This document shows positions 1 through 6,350 of a DNA stretch of 9,705 nucleotides, piece by piece (position 1 is the first letter of the stretch; the number at the start of each line of letters is the position of its first letter). Source of the DNA: UBA6186 sp050012295 (lineage in GTDB: Bacteria > Pseudomonadota > Gammaproteobacteria > UBA6186 > Azoamicaceae); the NCBI GenBank assembly GCA_050012295.1, contig JBEKHL010000058.1:1-9705 (forward strand). Direction: 5' to 3'. The translations under genes and the position numbers were made by a program. The notes beneath the pieces are model-generated. The model searched no databases. It had not been told where the DNA came from and saw only the letters and a list, made by a program, of their open reading frames with translations.

Positions 1-40
1 CTTATATTATAATATAAGAAAGGAGGATTGACATATATGT
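1..40. repeat. Two short palindromes downstream of the tetR gene
   Basis: Positions 1-18 form a perfect 18-bp AT palindrome (CTTATATTATAATATAAG), and 31-40 form a perfect 10-bp palindrome (ACATATATGT). Between them lies AAGGAGG (20-26), a strong Shine-Dalgarno-like string on the plus strand. An ATG at 37 opens a 26-codon frame antisense to the 3' end of the TetR gene. I do not call that frame a gene because it is short and has no recognisable features. The segment lies just 3' of the TetR stop codon, so it could be part of a weak transcript end or belong to a gene left of the window. The palindromes are seen directly; any role is unknown, and AT-rich palindromes arise easily by chance at this base composition. 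Confidence 0.35.
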
Positions 41-48
41 TAAATGTT

Positions 49-669
49 TTATACAAATACTTCTTCTTCTACGCTAGATTTAGTAGTTTGATATTGTTTA
101 ACTTTAACTCTATCTAACCAAGATAATAAAATATCTGCTTGACGAATAGAAAATTGTGGATCTTTAAAAGTATGAGTCAACAAATAAGAACCTTGCACAC
201 CCGACACTAAACTTAAAGCAAAATTTGCAGATTCCGCCGCACACCCAATAGCATTAAATTGAACTTGAGCCCACTGTAACATATCATGTAATAGTTTAGC
301 TGCACGATCTGCTAATTGTCCGCTTTGTTTACTTAATTCTTGACATAAGCCACCAATAGAACAACCATAACGAGCAACTTGCTCTAGGTTTTCATTAACT
401 ATACTGGTCCTTATAAAAGCTTTTAATCTATCTAGAGGTTGCGATATCTCATCTAACTGTTTTAGCATTTCGCTAAGTGTAGCCGCTAATTTTTCTATAA
501 CTGCTTCCCCTATATCCTCTTTCTTTTTAAAATAATAATAAACATTCCCAAGAGGAACATCCGCCTTATGAGCGATATCGGCTAATGTAGTCAAGTTAAA
601 GCTTTGTTGGTGAATTAAAACCATCGCTGCTTCTATTAATCGTATACGTTTATCTGTTTTCCGTGGCAT
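49..669 (-). CDS. TetR/AcrR family transcriptional regulator
   Basis: A 206-residue one-component repressor-type protein, the usual size for the family. The N-terminal DNA-binding domain is clear: a first helix at residues 7-22 (KRIRLIEAAMVLIHQQ) and the helix-turn-helix at about 28-48 (TLADIAHKADVPLGNVYYYFKKKEDI), with the classic YYYF ending of the recognition helix. The C-terminal half is helical and carries the GCSIGGLCQEL motif (102-112), typical of a TetR subgroup whose ligands are mostly unknown. Cysteines 103, 109 and 143 could in principle be redox-active, as in NemR, but this is speculation. The start is set by AAGGG 9 nt upstream of ATG. It lies 121 bp downstream of the fadE-like gene on the same strand, so it could be co-transcribed with it and regulate it. 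Ligand and target are not visible in the sequence. Confidence 0.93.
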   Translation of the reverse strand: MPRKTDKRIRLIEAAMVLIHQQSFNLTTLADIAHKADVPLGNVYYYFKKKEDIGEAVIEKLAATLSEMLKQLDEISQPLDRLKAFIRTSIVNENLEQVARYGCSIGGLCQELSKQSGQLADRAAKLLHDMLQWAQVQFNAIGCAAESANFALSLVSGVQGSYLLTHTFKDPQFSIRQADILLSWLDRVKVKQYQTTKSSVEEEVFV

Positions 670-681
670 AACTATTATCCC

Positions 682-702
682 TTAATTGTTAATTGTTAAT
701 TG
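682..702. repeat. Three tandem TTAATTG heptamers in the tetR leader
   Basis: TTAATTG is repeated three times without interruption at 682-702 and is followed by TTAAATTA. On the coding strand of the regulator this reads CAATTAA repeated, ending directly before its AAGGG ribosome-binding site. The rest of the gap between the fadE-like gene and tetR (703-790) shows no convincing hairpin terminator or consensus promoter. The repeat could be a slippage-prone spacer, an AT-rich upstream element or a binding site. The repetition is observed; the role is unknown. Confidence 0.6.
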
Positions 703-790
703 TTAAATTACGAGGAAAATTTATTAATTTACATATAAATATTTGGCCACAAGAATATTAGTAAGTCAATAGCTATGTAGAATTTATTTT

Positions 791-3076
791 TTAGGTACTA
801 AATTCATCAATTACTGTCGCATTTTTAACAGCCAATTCTACTTCTTTTATTAAATTAGTTTCTAATTCTGTTAAAGTTTCTTTTTTTAGATTGTTTTGCT
901 CCAGCATTTCAATATTTAATAATTTTTTAAATGCTGTTTCTAAATTGTCTGTTGATGAGATATAACAACCGGACAATAATTTAGTTCTAATATCTGAATT
1001 TTTTGTTACAATACTGCTAATTTTATATTCCAGTTCATCATTGGGCATTTTATATTTTTTACCAAACGGGTAAATTAATAAATATATTAATTTACCTAAA
1101 AATTTATTGTGGAAATTTTGTAATAATTCTACTGTTGCTTGTTGAATATTATACAAACATACCTGTAAACCCCAACTAGCAAAATACAATTCATCTGGAT
1201 TTTTTTTGTTTTGACCTTCGTTATAATATTTAATAACAGCACAACCCATACATAAGTGCCTAAAAACATCCCATAATCTTCTTGACAATTGCTCATTCTG
1301 CTTCAATAAAACATCTAGTTTTAATAACGACAATTCAACTAAACAAGACAACATAACGCTAAATAAATTTAAATCCTCACAAGATTTTTCTATATCTTCT
1401 GATGTTTGACAGAACAATTTATTAGTACCAATATGCAACAACATTTTTGCAAAATTACTTAATGCATATGATATATGCGCAAAAAAACAATGATCAAATA
1501 ACCCTATATCTTGAACCTTAATAGCCTCTAATTCTGATTGTAAAAATGGATGACATTTATGTATAACTTGTAAAATATTTACATCGAATATCTTAACGCT
1601 AGCTAATACGTTTTGATAACTCATAGTCAAATGATTCTTAATCCCAAGAGTAACATTACTACCATAAATATCTACCGTAGCATCAACAATTTTTTTACTA
1701 ATTTCGGTTATATGATCTCGAACCATAGCTATAACCACAACAGGACAGTTCTTAACTCTCTCTGGCGATAATACAAAACTTCTGACAGCATCTAACATAT
1801 AACTATAGCCACCTATTTTAGCTAAATTAGCCTTGGTTTTAGCAAATTGTATTATAGGCAACCCCATTTGAGTGCGAACTATGGAATGAGCGCTTATATT
1901 TTTTAAACATAATTTACTAATTGCCACACTTAATGCTAAAAAAGACATATCTTTACCTATAGATAAACAGTCAATCATTCTATTCCAACTTTGACCGATT
2001 AACTCTTTACTACCAACTATAAAGTCCAATGGCACAAATACATTCATACCTGTAGTTGGTCCATTTAAAAAATCTTGATGAACTGCTGGCTTTTTAAGAT
2101 TATTAAAAATGTTTGGCAAATTAGTTGGAACCAAACAAATGTTTTTTCCTAGATCTTTTTTGTTGGAACATAGAAAATCATTAGGATCAGACAATTTTAT
2201 TGACAAAACCAGCAAAGTTGCAATTGGAGCTAAAGGAATATAACTTTCGTCCCAATTTAAACGCACCCCTAATACTTCTTGACCTAAATATTTTTGGTAA
2301 CACACAACACCACTGTTTTGATTAGCATCTAATGCCAATGTAGGTATATATTCACCTGTTACAAGTTTAGGTAAATAATTTTCTAGTTGTACTTTAGTAC
2401 CATAAGTTAATAACAATTTTGCTAAATCAATAGAATTTGGCACCATAACTGTAACTGCCACAGTAATACTACGTGTAGCAATCTTTTGTACTATTTCAAA
2501 TCTGGCATTTGAAGAAAATCCTAACCCACCAAATTCAATAGGTACATTCATAGCAAAAAACTTGTGTTGTGTTAGGTATTCCCAAACTTGAGGCGGTAAC
2601 TTTAACTTATCTTGACTAATTTTCCAATGACTTAACATCTGACATAATGCTTCCACCTGATTATTTAAAAATGCTTTTTCTTTTGCAGTCAATTCAGAGC
2701 TTGAAGCTTGTAATAATGCTCTTAAATTTAAGTTACCACGTAATAGATCCGCTTCAATCCCTACGTCACCATCTACCATCGGGATTTCTTCTTGCCCAAT
2801 ACTGTTAAAATCTAGGCTATCTGGTAATTTATCTTTTAATAATTGTAACAAATGTTTAGAAAATAGTTTTTGCCTTATACTGTCTATTGAAAACATTATA
2901 CCAGTAAAAACCATTCCCCAAAGTAAAATAACATTCCATTCTGGCAATACTTTGGTAAACTGCAAAGTAATAGTTATGATGGATAAAAAAAGCAACCAAC
3001 TATAAAAAGATCCCCTAATAGCTAAAAGCCCTAAAATAGAAAATATCGCTATTATGCTAATTATAACAACCATCAT
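791..3076 (-). CDS. fadE: FadE-like acyl-CoA dehydrogenase, catalytic motifs lost
   Basis: FadE catalyses the first step of fatty-acid beta-oxidation at the inner membrane, making enoyl-CoA with FAD. This 761-residue protein (E. coli FadE is 814) follows FadE throughout. It has two hydrophobic segments (about 3-20 and 24-64), a PPQVWEYL...FFAMNVPIEFGGLGFS block (161-188), VPNSI and a YGT block (212-226), LGVRLNW...LAPIATLL...KLSDP (269-298), LNGPTTGMNVFVPLDFIVG (337-355), and the C-terminal DUF1974-type region (about 500-725; SWGLQ, LLQNF, YPFGKKY). Against E. coli FadE recalled from memory, the FAD-loop signature AGSDAGAIPDTG is gone (residues 250-255, DANQNS). The VEGAN catalytic-Glu motif reads IFDVN, so Glu is Phe497, and about 8 residues after it are missing. 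The GGKG motif reads YGSNV (471-475). The frame is uninterrupted. Start: AAGGG 8 nt upstream of an ATG-ATG pair. Family membership is certain; normal dehydrogenase activity is unlikely. Confidence 0.9.
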   Translation of the reverse strand: MMVVIISIIAIFSILGLLAIRGSFYSWLLFLSIITITLQFTKVLPEWNVILLWGMVFTGIMFSIDSIRQKLFSKHLLQLLKDKLPDSLDFNSIGQEEIPMVDGDVGIEADLLRGNLNLRALLQASSSELTAKEKAFLNNQVEALCQMLSHWKISQDKLKLPPQVWEYLTQHKFFAMNVPIEFGGLGFSSNARFEIVQKIATRSITVAVTVMVPNSIDLAKLLLTYGTKVQLENYLPKLVTGEYIPTLALDANQNSGVVCYQKYLGQEVLGVRLNWDESYIPLAPIATLLVLSIKLSDPNDFLCSNKKDLGKNICLVPTNLPNIFNNLKKPAVHQDFLNGPTTGMNVFVPLDFIVGSKELIGQSWNRMIDCLSIGKDMSFLALSVAISKLCLKNISAHSIVRTQMGLPIIQFAKTKANLAKIGGYSYMLDAVRSFVLSPERVKNCPVVVIAMVRDHITEISKKIVDATVDIYGSNVTLGIKNHLTMSYQNVLASVKIFDVNILQVIHKCHPFLQSELEAIKVQDIGLFDHCFFAHISYALSNFAKMLLHIGTNKLFCQTSEDIEKSCEDLNLFSVMLSCLVELSLLKLDVLLKQNEQLSRRLWDVFRHLCMGCAVIKYYNEGQNKKNPDELYFASWGLQVCLYNIQQATVELLQNFHNKFLGKLIYLLIYPFGKKYKMPNDELEYKISSIVTKNSDIRTKLLSGCYISSTDNLETAFKKLLNIEMLEQNNLKKETLTELETNLIKEVELAVKNATVIDEFST

Positions 3077-3183
3077 ACCTATAACCCTTAAATCTAACCA
3101 ACATTACTTTAAATATTAGCAGTAATTACAAATATTTATTTTAATCTATGAACTATATTTAGATAAAAAAGGTTAAAATTATT
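3077..3183. promoter_or_regulatory. Divergent intergenic region, fadE-like / DUF6763-type gene
   Basis: These 107 bp separate two divergently transcribed genes and so should hold a promoter for each. A TATATT at 3154-3159 is a possible -10 for the rightward gene, but no good -35 sits at the right distance. On the minus strand a TTGTAA is followed 17 nt later by AGTAAT, which is a weak match. I see no clear dyad operator for the TetR protein or for a FadR-like factor. The presence of promoters follows from gene orientation; their exact position is not resolved. Confidence 0.4.
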
Positions 3184-3501
3184 ATGCCTAACCAATGTGA
3201 ACCTATAATCGGACAATGGTACAGAACTTCCAAGTTATCCGATATTTTTGAAATTGTGGCAATAGATAGCGACGAACATCTCATTGAAATTCAATATTTT
3301 GACGGTCAAATAGAAGAAATAGAGTTAGATGTATGGAATGAATATCATTCTATAGAAATAGCAGCCCCAGAAGATTGGTCTGGTGCATATGAACTACCAA
3401 AAGAAGATTTATCAGAATATAAAGAAGAAGTAATTCATCCTGAAAACTGGGATAATCCTGTAAATTCCATTGAACCTCCCGATATAGAACTAGAAGATTA
3501 A
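3184..3501 (+). CDS. DUF6763-type small acidic conserved protein
   Basis: A 105-residue, strongly acidic protein with no signal peptide or membrane segment, so probably cytoplasmic. Its N-terminal half matches the gammaproteobacterial family I know as DUF6763: IIGQWYRT at 8-15, then FEIVAIDSDEHLIEIQYFDG (22-41), then EIELDVW (45-51), a likely small beta-barrel. The second half holds two degenerate acidic repeats, APEDWSGAYE and HPENWDNPVN, and ends in an Asp/Glu-rich tail. No biochemical function is known to me. The ATG at 3184 is the natural start; the nearest Shine-Dalgarno-like string (AAGG) lies about 13 nt upstream, which is longer than ideal. The gene is 56 nt upstream of mnmA on the same strand and probably shares its transcript. 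The family number is from memory and should be confirmed by a profile search. Confidence 0.85.
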   Translation: MPNQCEPIIGQWYRTSKLSDIFEIVAIDSDEHLIEIQYFDGQIEEIELDVWNEYHSIEIAAPEDWSGAYELPKEDLSEYKEEVIHPENWDNPVNSIEPPDIELED

Positions 3502-3524
3502 AGACAATATTGCTATTATTAAAA

Positions 3525-3550
3525 CCCTAACCTACAAGCTAAGGTAAGGG
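3525..3550 (+). promoter_or_regulatory. Hairpin covering the mnmA ribosome-binding site
   Basis: CCCTAACCT (3525-3533) pairs with AGGTAAGGG (3542-3550): eight base pairs, one A-A mismatch and an 8-nt loop. The right arm contains the only good Shine-Dalgarno strings for mnmA (AAGG at 3541-3544 and AAGGG at 3546-3550, the latter 7 nt before the ATG at 3558). No T-run follows, so it does not look like an intrinsic terminator. When folded in RNA it would hide the ribosome-binding site, which suggests translational control of mnmA or a processing site between the two genes. The pairing is seen; the role is inferred. Confidence 0.5.
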
Positions 3551-3557
3551 TGCATAT

Positions 3558-4667
3558 ATGGTTAATAAATCTGTAATAGTAGCAATGTCTGGTGGAGTAG
3601 ATTCCTCTGTAGCTGCTTTTATATTAAAACAGCAAGGATTTAATGTAACTGGCGTATTCATGAAAAATTGGGAAGAAGATGACGATATTTCTACCAATTA
3701 TTGTAGCGCCACTAAAGATTTAGAAGACGCTCAAAAAGTATGCGATCTATTAAACATAAAATTATATAAAGTAAATTTTGCTGCAGAATATTGGGACAAA
3801 GTATTCAAAAACTTCTTAAATGAATATCAAGCCGGTAGAACTCCTAATCCAGATGTTTTGTGTAATAAAGAAATTAAATTTAAAGTATTTTTAGATTACG
3901 CTAAAAAATTACAAGCTGACTTTATAGCAACCGGTCACTATGTTAGAATTTTTAAAAAAAATAATGAAAGTTATTTATTAGCTGCCCTAGATCAAAATAA
4001 AGATCAAAGCTATTTTCTACATGCCCTATCTCAAGAACAATTAAAAGATTGCTTATTTCCTTTAGGGGAATTAACTAAACCGCAAGTAAGAAAAATTGCC
4101 AAAGAAATCGGTTTTAATAACTACAATAAAAAAGACAGTACTGGTATTTGTTTTATTGGCGAACGTAAATTTAAAAATTTTTTAAAAAACTATCTACCAA
4201 ATAAACCAGGACTAATAGTTACAGAAACTGGCCATATTATAGGCAATCATGATGGTTTGATGTATTACACGATTGGTCAACGCAAAGGATTAAATATTGG
4301 TGGACAAACTGAATATGTTGGCCACCATCAACCTTGGTATGTAATAGACAAAAATCTTAATAACAATCAATTAATAGTGGCTACAGGAAAAAACCATCCT
4401 AAGTTATTTACTAAAAAATTACGCGCTACTAATTGCCACTGGATTAATAATAAAGAATTAACTCAAGGAATAATAACTACAGCCAAAATACGCTATCGCC
4501 AAGAACCACAAATTTGCTCTATTACAATTAACAACAATAATAATTTAAATGAACTACTAGTTACTTTTGAACAAACTCAACGTGCTATTAGTCCAGGACA
4601 ATTTGTGGTATTTTATCAACAAGATTATTGTTTAGGTGGAGCTACTATTGAACAAGCAATTTCTTAG
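3558..4667 (+). CDS. mnmA: tRNA-uridine 2-sulfurtransferase MnmA
   Basis: MnmA makes the 2-thiouridine at the wobble position (U34) of tRNA-Lys, -Glu and -Gln. It adenylates the tRNA and then transfers sulfur relayed from IscS, usually through the Tus proteins. The protein is cytoplasmic and full length (369 residues). The ATP-binding PP-loop is SGGVDSS (11-17). The nucleophile Cys102 lies in TPNPDVLCNKEIKF and the second catalytic Cys198 in DSTGICFIGERKF. Conserved TGHYVR (125-130) and YTIGQRKGLNIGG (237-249) are present. The start is set by AAGGG 7 nt upstream and by alignment of the PP-loop near the N-terminus. The gene follows the DUF6763-type gene by 56 nt and precedes hflD by 12 nt, the conserved gammaproteobacterial mnmA-hflD order. 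An A8 run at 3954-3961 lies in frame. All catalytic residues are intact. Confidence 0.98.
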   Translation: MVNKSVIVAMSGGVDSSVAAFILKQQGFNVTGVFMKNWEEDDDISTNYCSATKDLEDAQKVCDLLNIKLYKVNFAAEYWDKVFKNFLNEYQAGRTPNPDVLCNKEIKFKVFLDYAKKLQADFIATGHYVRIFKKNNESYLLAALDQNKDQSYFLHALSQEQLKDCLFPLGELTKPQVRKIAKEIGFNNYNKKDSTGICFIGERKFKNFLKNYLPNKPGLIVTETGHIIGNHDGLMYYTIGQRKGLNIGGQTEYVGHHQPWYVIDKNLNNNQLIVATGKNHPKLFTKKLRATNCHWINNKELTQGIITTAKIRYRQEPQICSITINNNNNLNELLVTFEQTQRAISPGQFVVFYQQDYCLGGATIEQAIS

Positions 4668-4679
4668 GTTTTTTTAAAT

Positions 4680-5345
4680 ATGAACAATAATACTGAATAT
4701 AACAATAAAGCCATAGCTCTTGCTGGCATGTTTCAAGCTTGCGCATTAGTAAAACAATTAGCTTGGACTGGCAAATGCAACAACGAATCACTCGAAACAT
4801 CTATTTATAGCTTATTACAAATAAATTCTCCTTCGGTTATAGATGTTTATCAAAATATAGCCAAATTATCGTTAGGTTTACGAACCTTAATAAATTTTCT
4901 TGATGCTAACAATAATTTTAATAACAGTAGTAATGGTAAAAAAGATATGGAAATTGCTAGATATGTTTTTTCTTTATTGTATTTAGAAAACAAATTAACT
5001 AAACGACCAGACCTTATGAATATAATAAAAACCGGTATAAACAGGGCTAATACTCAAGTTAATTTATTTTCTCTAACACACGATAATGTAATGGCTAACT
5101 TAGCAGGCATTTATATAGATACTTTAAGTACTTTTACTTTTAGAATTCATGTTACCGGGTCTCAATGTTATCTGGCTAACCATGGCATAGCTAATAAAAC
5201 TCGTGCATTATTATTAGCTGGAGTTCGTTCTGCAGTTCTGTGGAAACAAATTGGTGGCTCCAGGCTACAATTATTTTTTAAAAAAAATACTTTCTTAAAT
5301 TGCGCTAAACATCTATACAACAGCTCGACCATAGAGCAATTATAA
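4680..5345 (+). CDS. hflD: HflD-like lysogenization regulator homologue
   Basis: HflD is a mostly helical, peripherally membrane-associated protein. In E. coli it binds the lambda CII activator and affects lysogenization; its general cellular role is not settled. This protein has 221 residues, close to the usual 205-215. It shows the family pattern: an N-terminal ALAGMFQACALVKQLAWTG helix (13-31), the GLRTL segment (66-70), ARYVFSLLYLENKL (93-106), and the best conserved block FRIHVTGS...RALLLAGVRSAVLWKQIGGSRLQLFF (154-200). A short Asn-rich insertion (76-85) is probably an AT-driven expansion. The ATG lies 12 nt after the mnmA stop, and the only ribosome-binding candidate, TTAGG, overlaps that stop, so translation is probably coupled. 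An A8 run occurs at 5280-5287. In E. coli purB follows hflD; here the secreted-protein cluster follows instead. Confidence 0.95.
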   Translation: MNNNTEYNNKAIALAGMFQACALVKQLAWTGKCNNESLETSIYSLLQINSPSVIDVYQNIAKLSLGLRTLINFLDANNNFNNSSNGKKDMEIARYVFSLLYLENKLTKRPDLMNIIKTGINRANTQVNLFSLTHDNVMANLAGIYIDTLSTFTFRIHVTGSQCYLANHGIANKTRALLLAGVRSAVLWKQIGGSRLQLFFKKNTFLNCAKHLYNSSTIEQL

Positions 5346-5396
5346 GCGCAACGTTATTAAAAAACATAAAAATTTAGTTTATATTTAAGTTTATAC

Positions 5397-5425
5397 TTGA
5401 CTTGTGCCTTTTATATGTTTATAAA
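5397..5425 (+). promoter_or_regulatory. Sigma-70-type promoter of the first secreted gene
   Basis: TTGACT (5397-5402), a 17-nt spacer and TATAAA (5420-5425) give one of the two best housekeeping promoter matches in the window. Transcription would begin near 5432 and leave a leader of about 65 nt before the ATG at 5499. This separates the small secreted gene from the upstream mnmA-hflD unit, although read-through from hflD is possible because no hairpin terminator is visible in 5346-5396. Motif and spacing are seen; activity is inferred. Confidence 0.65.
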
Positions 5426-5436
5426 AATTTAATATT

Positions 5437-5464
5437 AACTATGATTTTAAAACTATGATTTTAA
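5437..5464 (+). repeat. Perfect 14-bp tandem repeat in the leader of secreted gene 1
   Basis: AACTATGATTTTAA occurs twice back to back (5437-5450 and 5451-5464), between the predicted transcription start and the ribosome-binding site. Each copy carries an ATG, giving tiny upstream frames of 5 and 8 codons without a good Shine-Dalgarno. A related stretch (AAATTTAAT, then CTAT, then TTTAAAA) lies at the equivalent place before secreted gene 2, so the leader was probably copied with the gene. It could be a duplicated operator or simply a slippage product. Confidence 0.6.
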
Positions 5465-5498
5465 GTAATAAATTTCAGTAATAAAAAGGAATGAAGCC

Positions 5499-5792
5499 AT
5501 GATTAAAAAACCTATTATAGCAATAGCTATTAGCGCTGGATTATTTGTAAGTTCTGCAGTATATGCTGGTAGTACACCTCCAGCTACTGATCCTAGTGCC
5601 GGTAATACTCCTGATCCTAGTACAACTCAGGCCCCTACAGATCCTAATAATCCAAGTAATAGTTTAAAGAGTTTATCTGATCAACTAAAAGCTAATAAAG
5701 CTGCTTCTGGAACAAACCAACAGGGAGGCGCTGGGTCTACTACTAATACCACACCTACACCTGCTCCTACCAATACTCAAACAAATCAATAA
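5499..5792 (+). CDS. Small secreted Pro/Thr/Asn-rich protein, paralogue 1
   Basis: Unrecognised 97-residue protein. The N-terminus is a textbook Sec signal peptide: MIKKP, a hydrophobic core, and a likely signal peptidase I site VYA|G after residue 23. The mature part (74 residues) has no cysteine and is low in complexity: DPSAGNTPDPSTTQAPTDPNNPS, a short possible helix NSLKSLSDQLKANKAA (54-69), a Gly-rich linker and a Thr/Pro/Asn tail. It is probably disordered and periplasmic or exported. The start is fixed by AAGGA 8 nt upstream and by the signal peptide. The signal peptide is near-identical to those of the next two genes, while the mature part is not. It has its own promoter and a terminator-like hairpin, so it forms a single-gene unit. 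No lipobox is present, so it is not a lipoprotein. Function unknown. Confidence 0.85.
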   Translation: MIKKPIIAIAISAGLFVSSAVYAGSTPPATDPSAGNTPDPSTTQAPTDPNNPSNSLKSLSDQLKANKAASGTNQQGGAGSTTNTTPTPAPTNTQTNQ

Positions 5793-5804
5793 TTGATTCC
5801 ATAT

Positions 5805-5834
5805 CTTCCCTTATTATTTTCATAATAAGGGAAG
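5805..5834 (+). terminator. Strong hairpin after secreted gene 1
   Basis: CTTCCCTTATTAT (5805-5817) and ATAATAAGGGAAG (5822-5834) form a perfect 13-bp stem with a TTTC loop, starting 12 nt after the stop codon. The following bases are TTGTTA and then an A-run, so the U-tract is poor for a classical rho-independent terminator. It may end transcription weakly or stabilise the 3' end of the mRNA. The stem is certain; its efficiency as a terminator is not. Confidence 0.7.
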
Positions 5835-5863
5835 TTGTTAAAAAAATTAATAACTCATTATTT

Positions 5864-5893
5864 TTGACATTCTTTATAAATAAAAAATTTAAT
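5864..5893 (+). promoter_or_regulatory. Sigma-70-type promoter of the secreted gene 2-3 operon
   Basis: A perfect -35 TTGACA (5864-5869) is followed after 18 nt by TTTAAT (5888-5893). An alternative pairing is TTTATA (5873-5878) with TATACT (5895-5900), 16 nt apart. Either would place the start of transcription some 35-45 nt before the ATG at 5944. Lying just after the hairpin of gene 1, it marks a new transcription unit. The exact -10 is unresolved. Confidence 0.6.
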
Positions 5894-5943
5894 CTATACT
5901 TTAAAATAAAATAATACAACACAGAAATAATGAGGATAAAGTC

Positions 5944-6333
5944 ATGGTTAAAAAACCCATATTAGCAATAGTCGCCGTTAGCACTGGATTATTTTTAAAT
6001 ACTTCTGTCCAAGCTTTTGATTTATATGGAACAACAGATAGCAATACCCCAGCTGCAGAAGCTACTAAAGAAACCCCTAGCGCAGGAGAAACAACCACCC
6101 CAACTACAAAACCAGTTAAACCACAGCATGTAGATACTGGTGAAGCAGCACGAAAAGAACGACGTAAAGAATTCAAGCTTAGAGAAGAAAGACGTAGAGC
6201 AGAACAGCGTAAAGAAGAGAGACTTAAAGAAGAACAACGTAGAGCGGAACGTAGAGCAGAACGGAAAGCAAAAACAACCAAACCAAATGGTGCTGCACCT
6301 ACTACTTCACCATCTACTTCAGAAACAAAATAA
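5944..6333 (+). CDS. Small secreted protein with long charged helix, paralogue 2
   Basis: Unrecognised 129-residue protein. The signal peptide (MVKKPILAIV..., likely cleavage VQA|F after residue 24) matches those of its two neighbours. The mature part has three zones: a Thr/Pro/Glu-rich stretch (25-64), a block at about 67-112 made almost only of Arg, Lys, Glu, Gln and Ala with more basic than acidic residues, and a Thr/Ser/Pro tail. The charged block should form a long single alpha helix or coiled coil. There is no cysteine. The start is fixed by GAGGA 7 nt upstream and by the signal peptide. Because the block is purine-rich, long open frames also appear on the other strand and in another frame; those lack the signal peptide and are shadows. 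It is followed 17 nt later by paralogue 3, probably one operon. A nucleic-acid-, LPS- or host-binding role is only a guess. Confidence 0.85.
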   Translation: MVKKPILAIVAVSTGLFLNTSVQAFDLYGTTDSNTPAAEATKETPSAGETTTPTTKPVKPQHVDTGEAARKERRKEFKLREERRRAEQRKEERLKEEQRRAERRAERKAKTTKPNGAAPTTSPSTSETK

Positions 6334-6350
6334 ATAACGAGGATCCGATT

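Noticed and set aside
37..117. A 26-codon plus-strand frame starting at an ATG 10 nt after AAGGAGG.
   Set aside because: It lies antisense to the tetR 3' end, is very short and has a Phe/Leu-rich composition explained by antisense of a coding region; the Shine-Dalgarno match alone is not enough.
3525..3550. The hairpin before mnmA as an intrinsic terminator of the DUF6763-type gene.
   Set aside because: There is no T-run after the stem, and the right arm is the mnmA ribosome-binding site.
5438..5490. Two tiny upstream frames (5 and 8 codons) in the leader of secreted gene 1 as leader peptides.
   Set aside because: No ribosome-binding site precedes them and they arise from the 14-bp duplication; no attenuation-like alternative hairpins are visible.
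5901..6281. A 126-codon minus-strand frame, a 71-codon minus-strand frame (6022-6237) and a 65-codon plus-strand frame (6140-6337) overlapping secreted gene 2.
   Set aside because: They are shadows of the purine-rich repeat-like block. They are Ser/Leu/Arg-, Phe/Cys- or Lys/Asn-rich nonsense without signal peptide, good ribosome-binding site or known motif, whereas the 5944-6333 frame has all of these.
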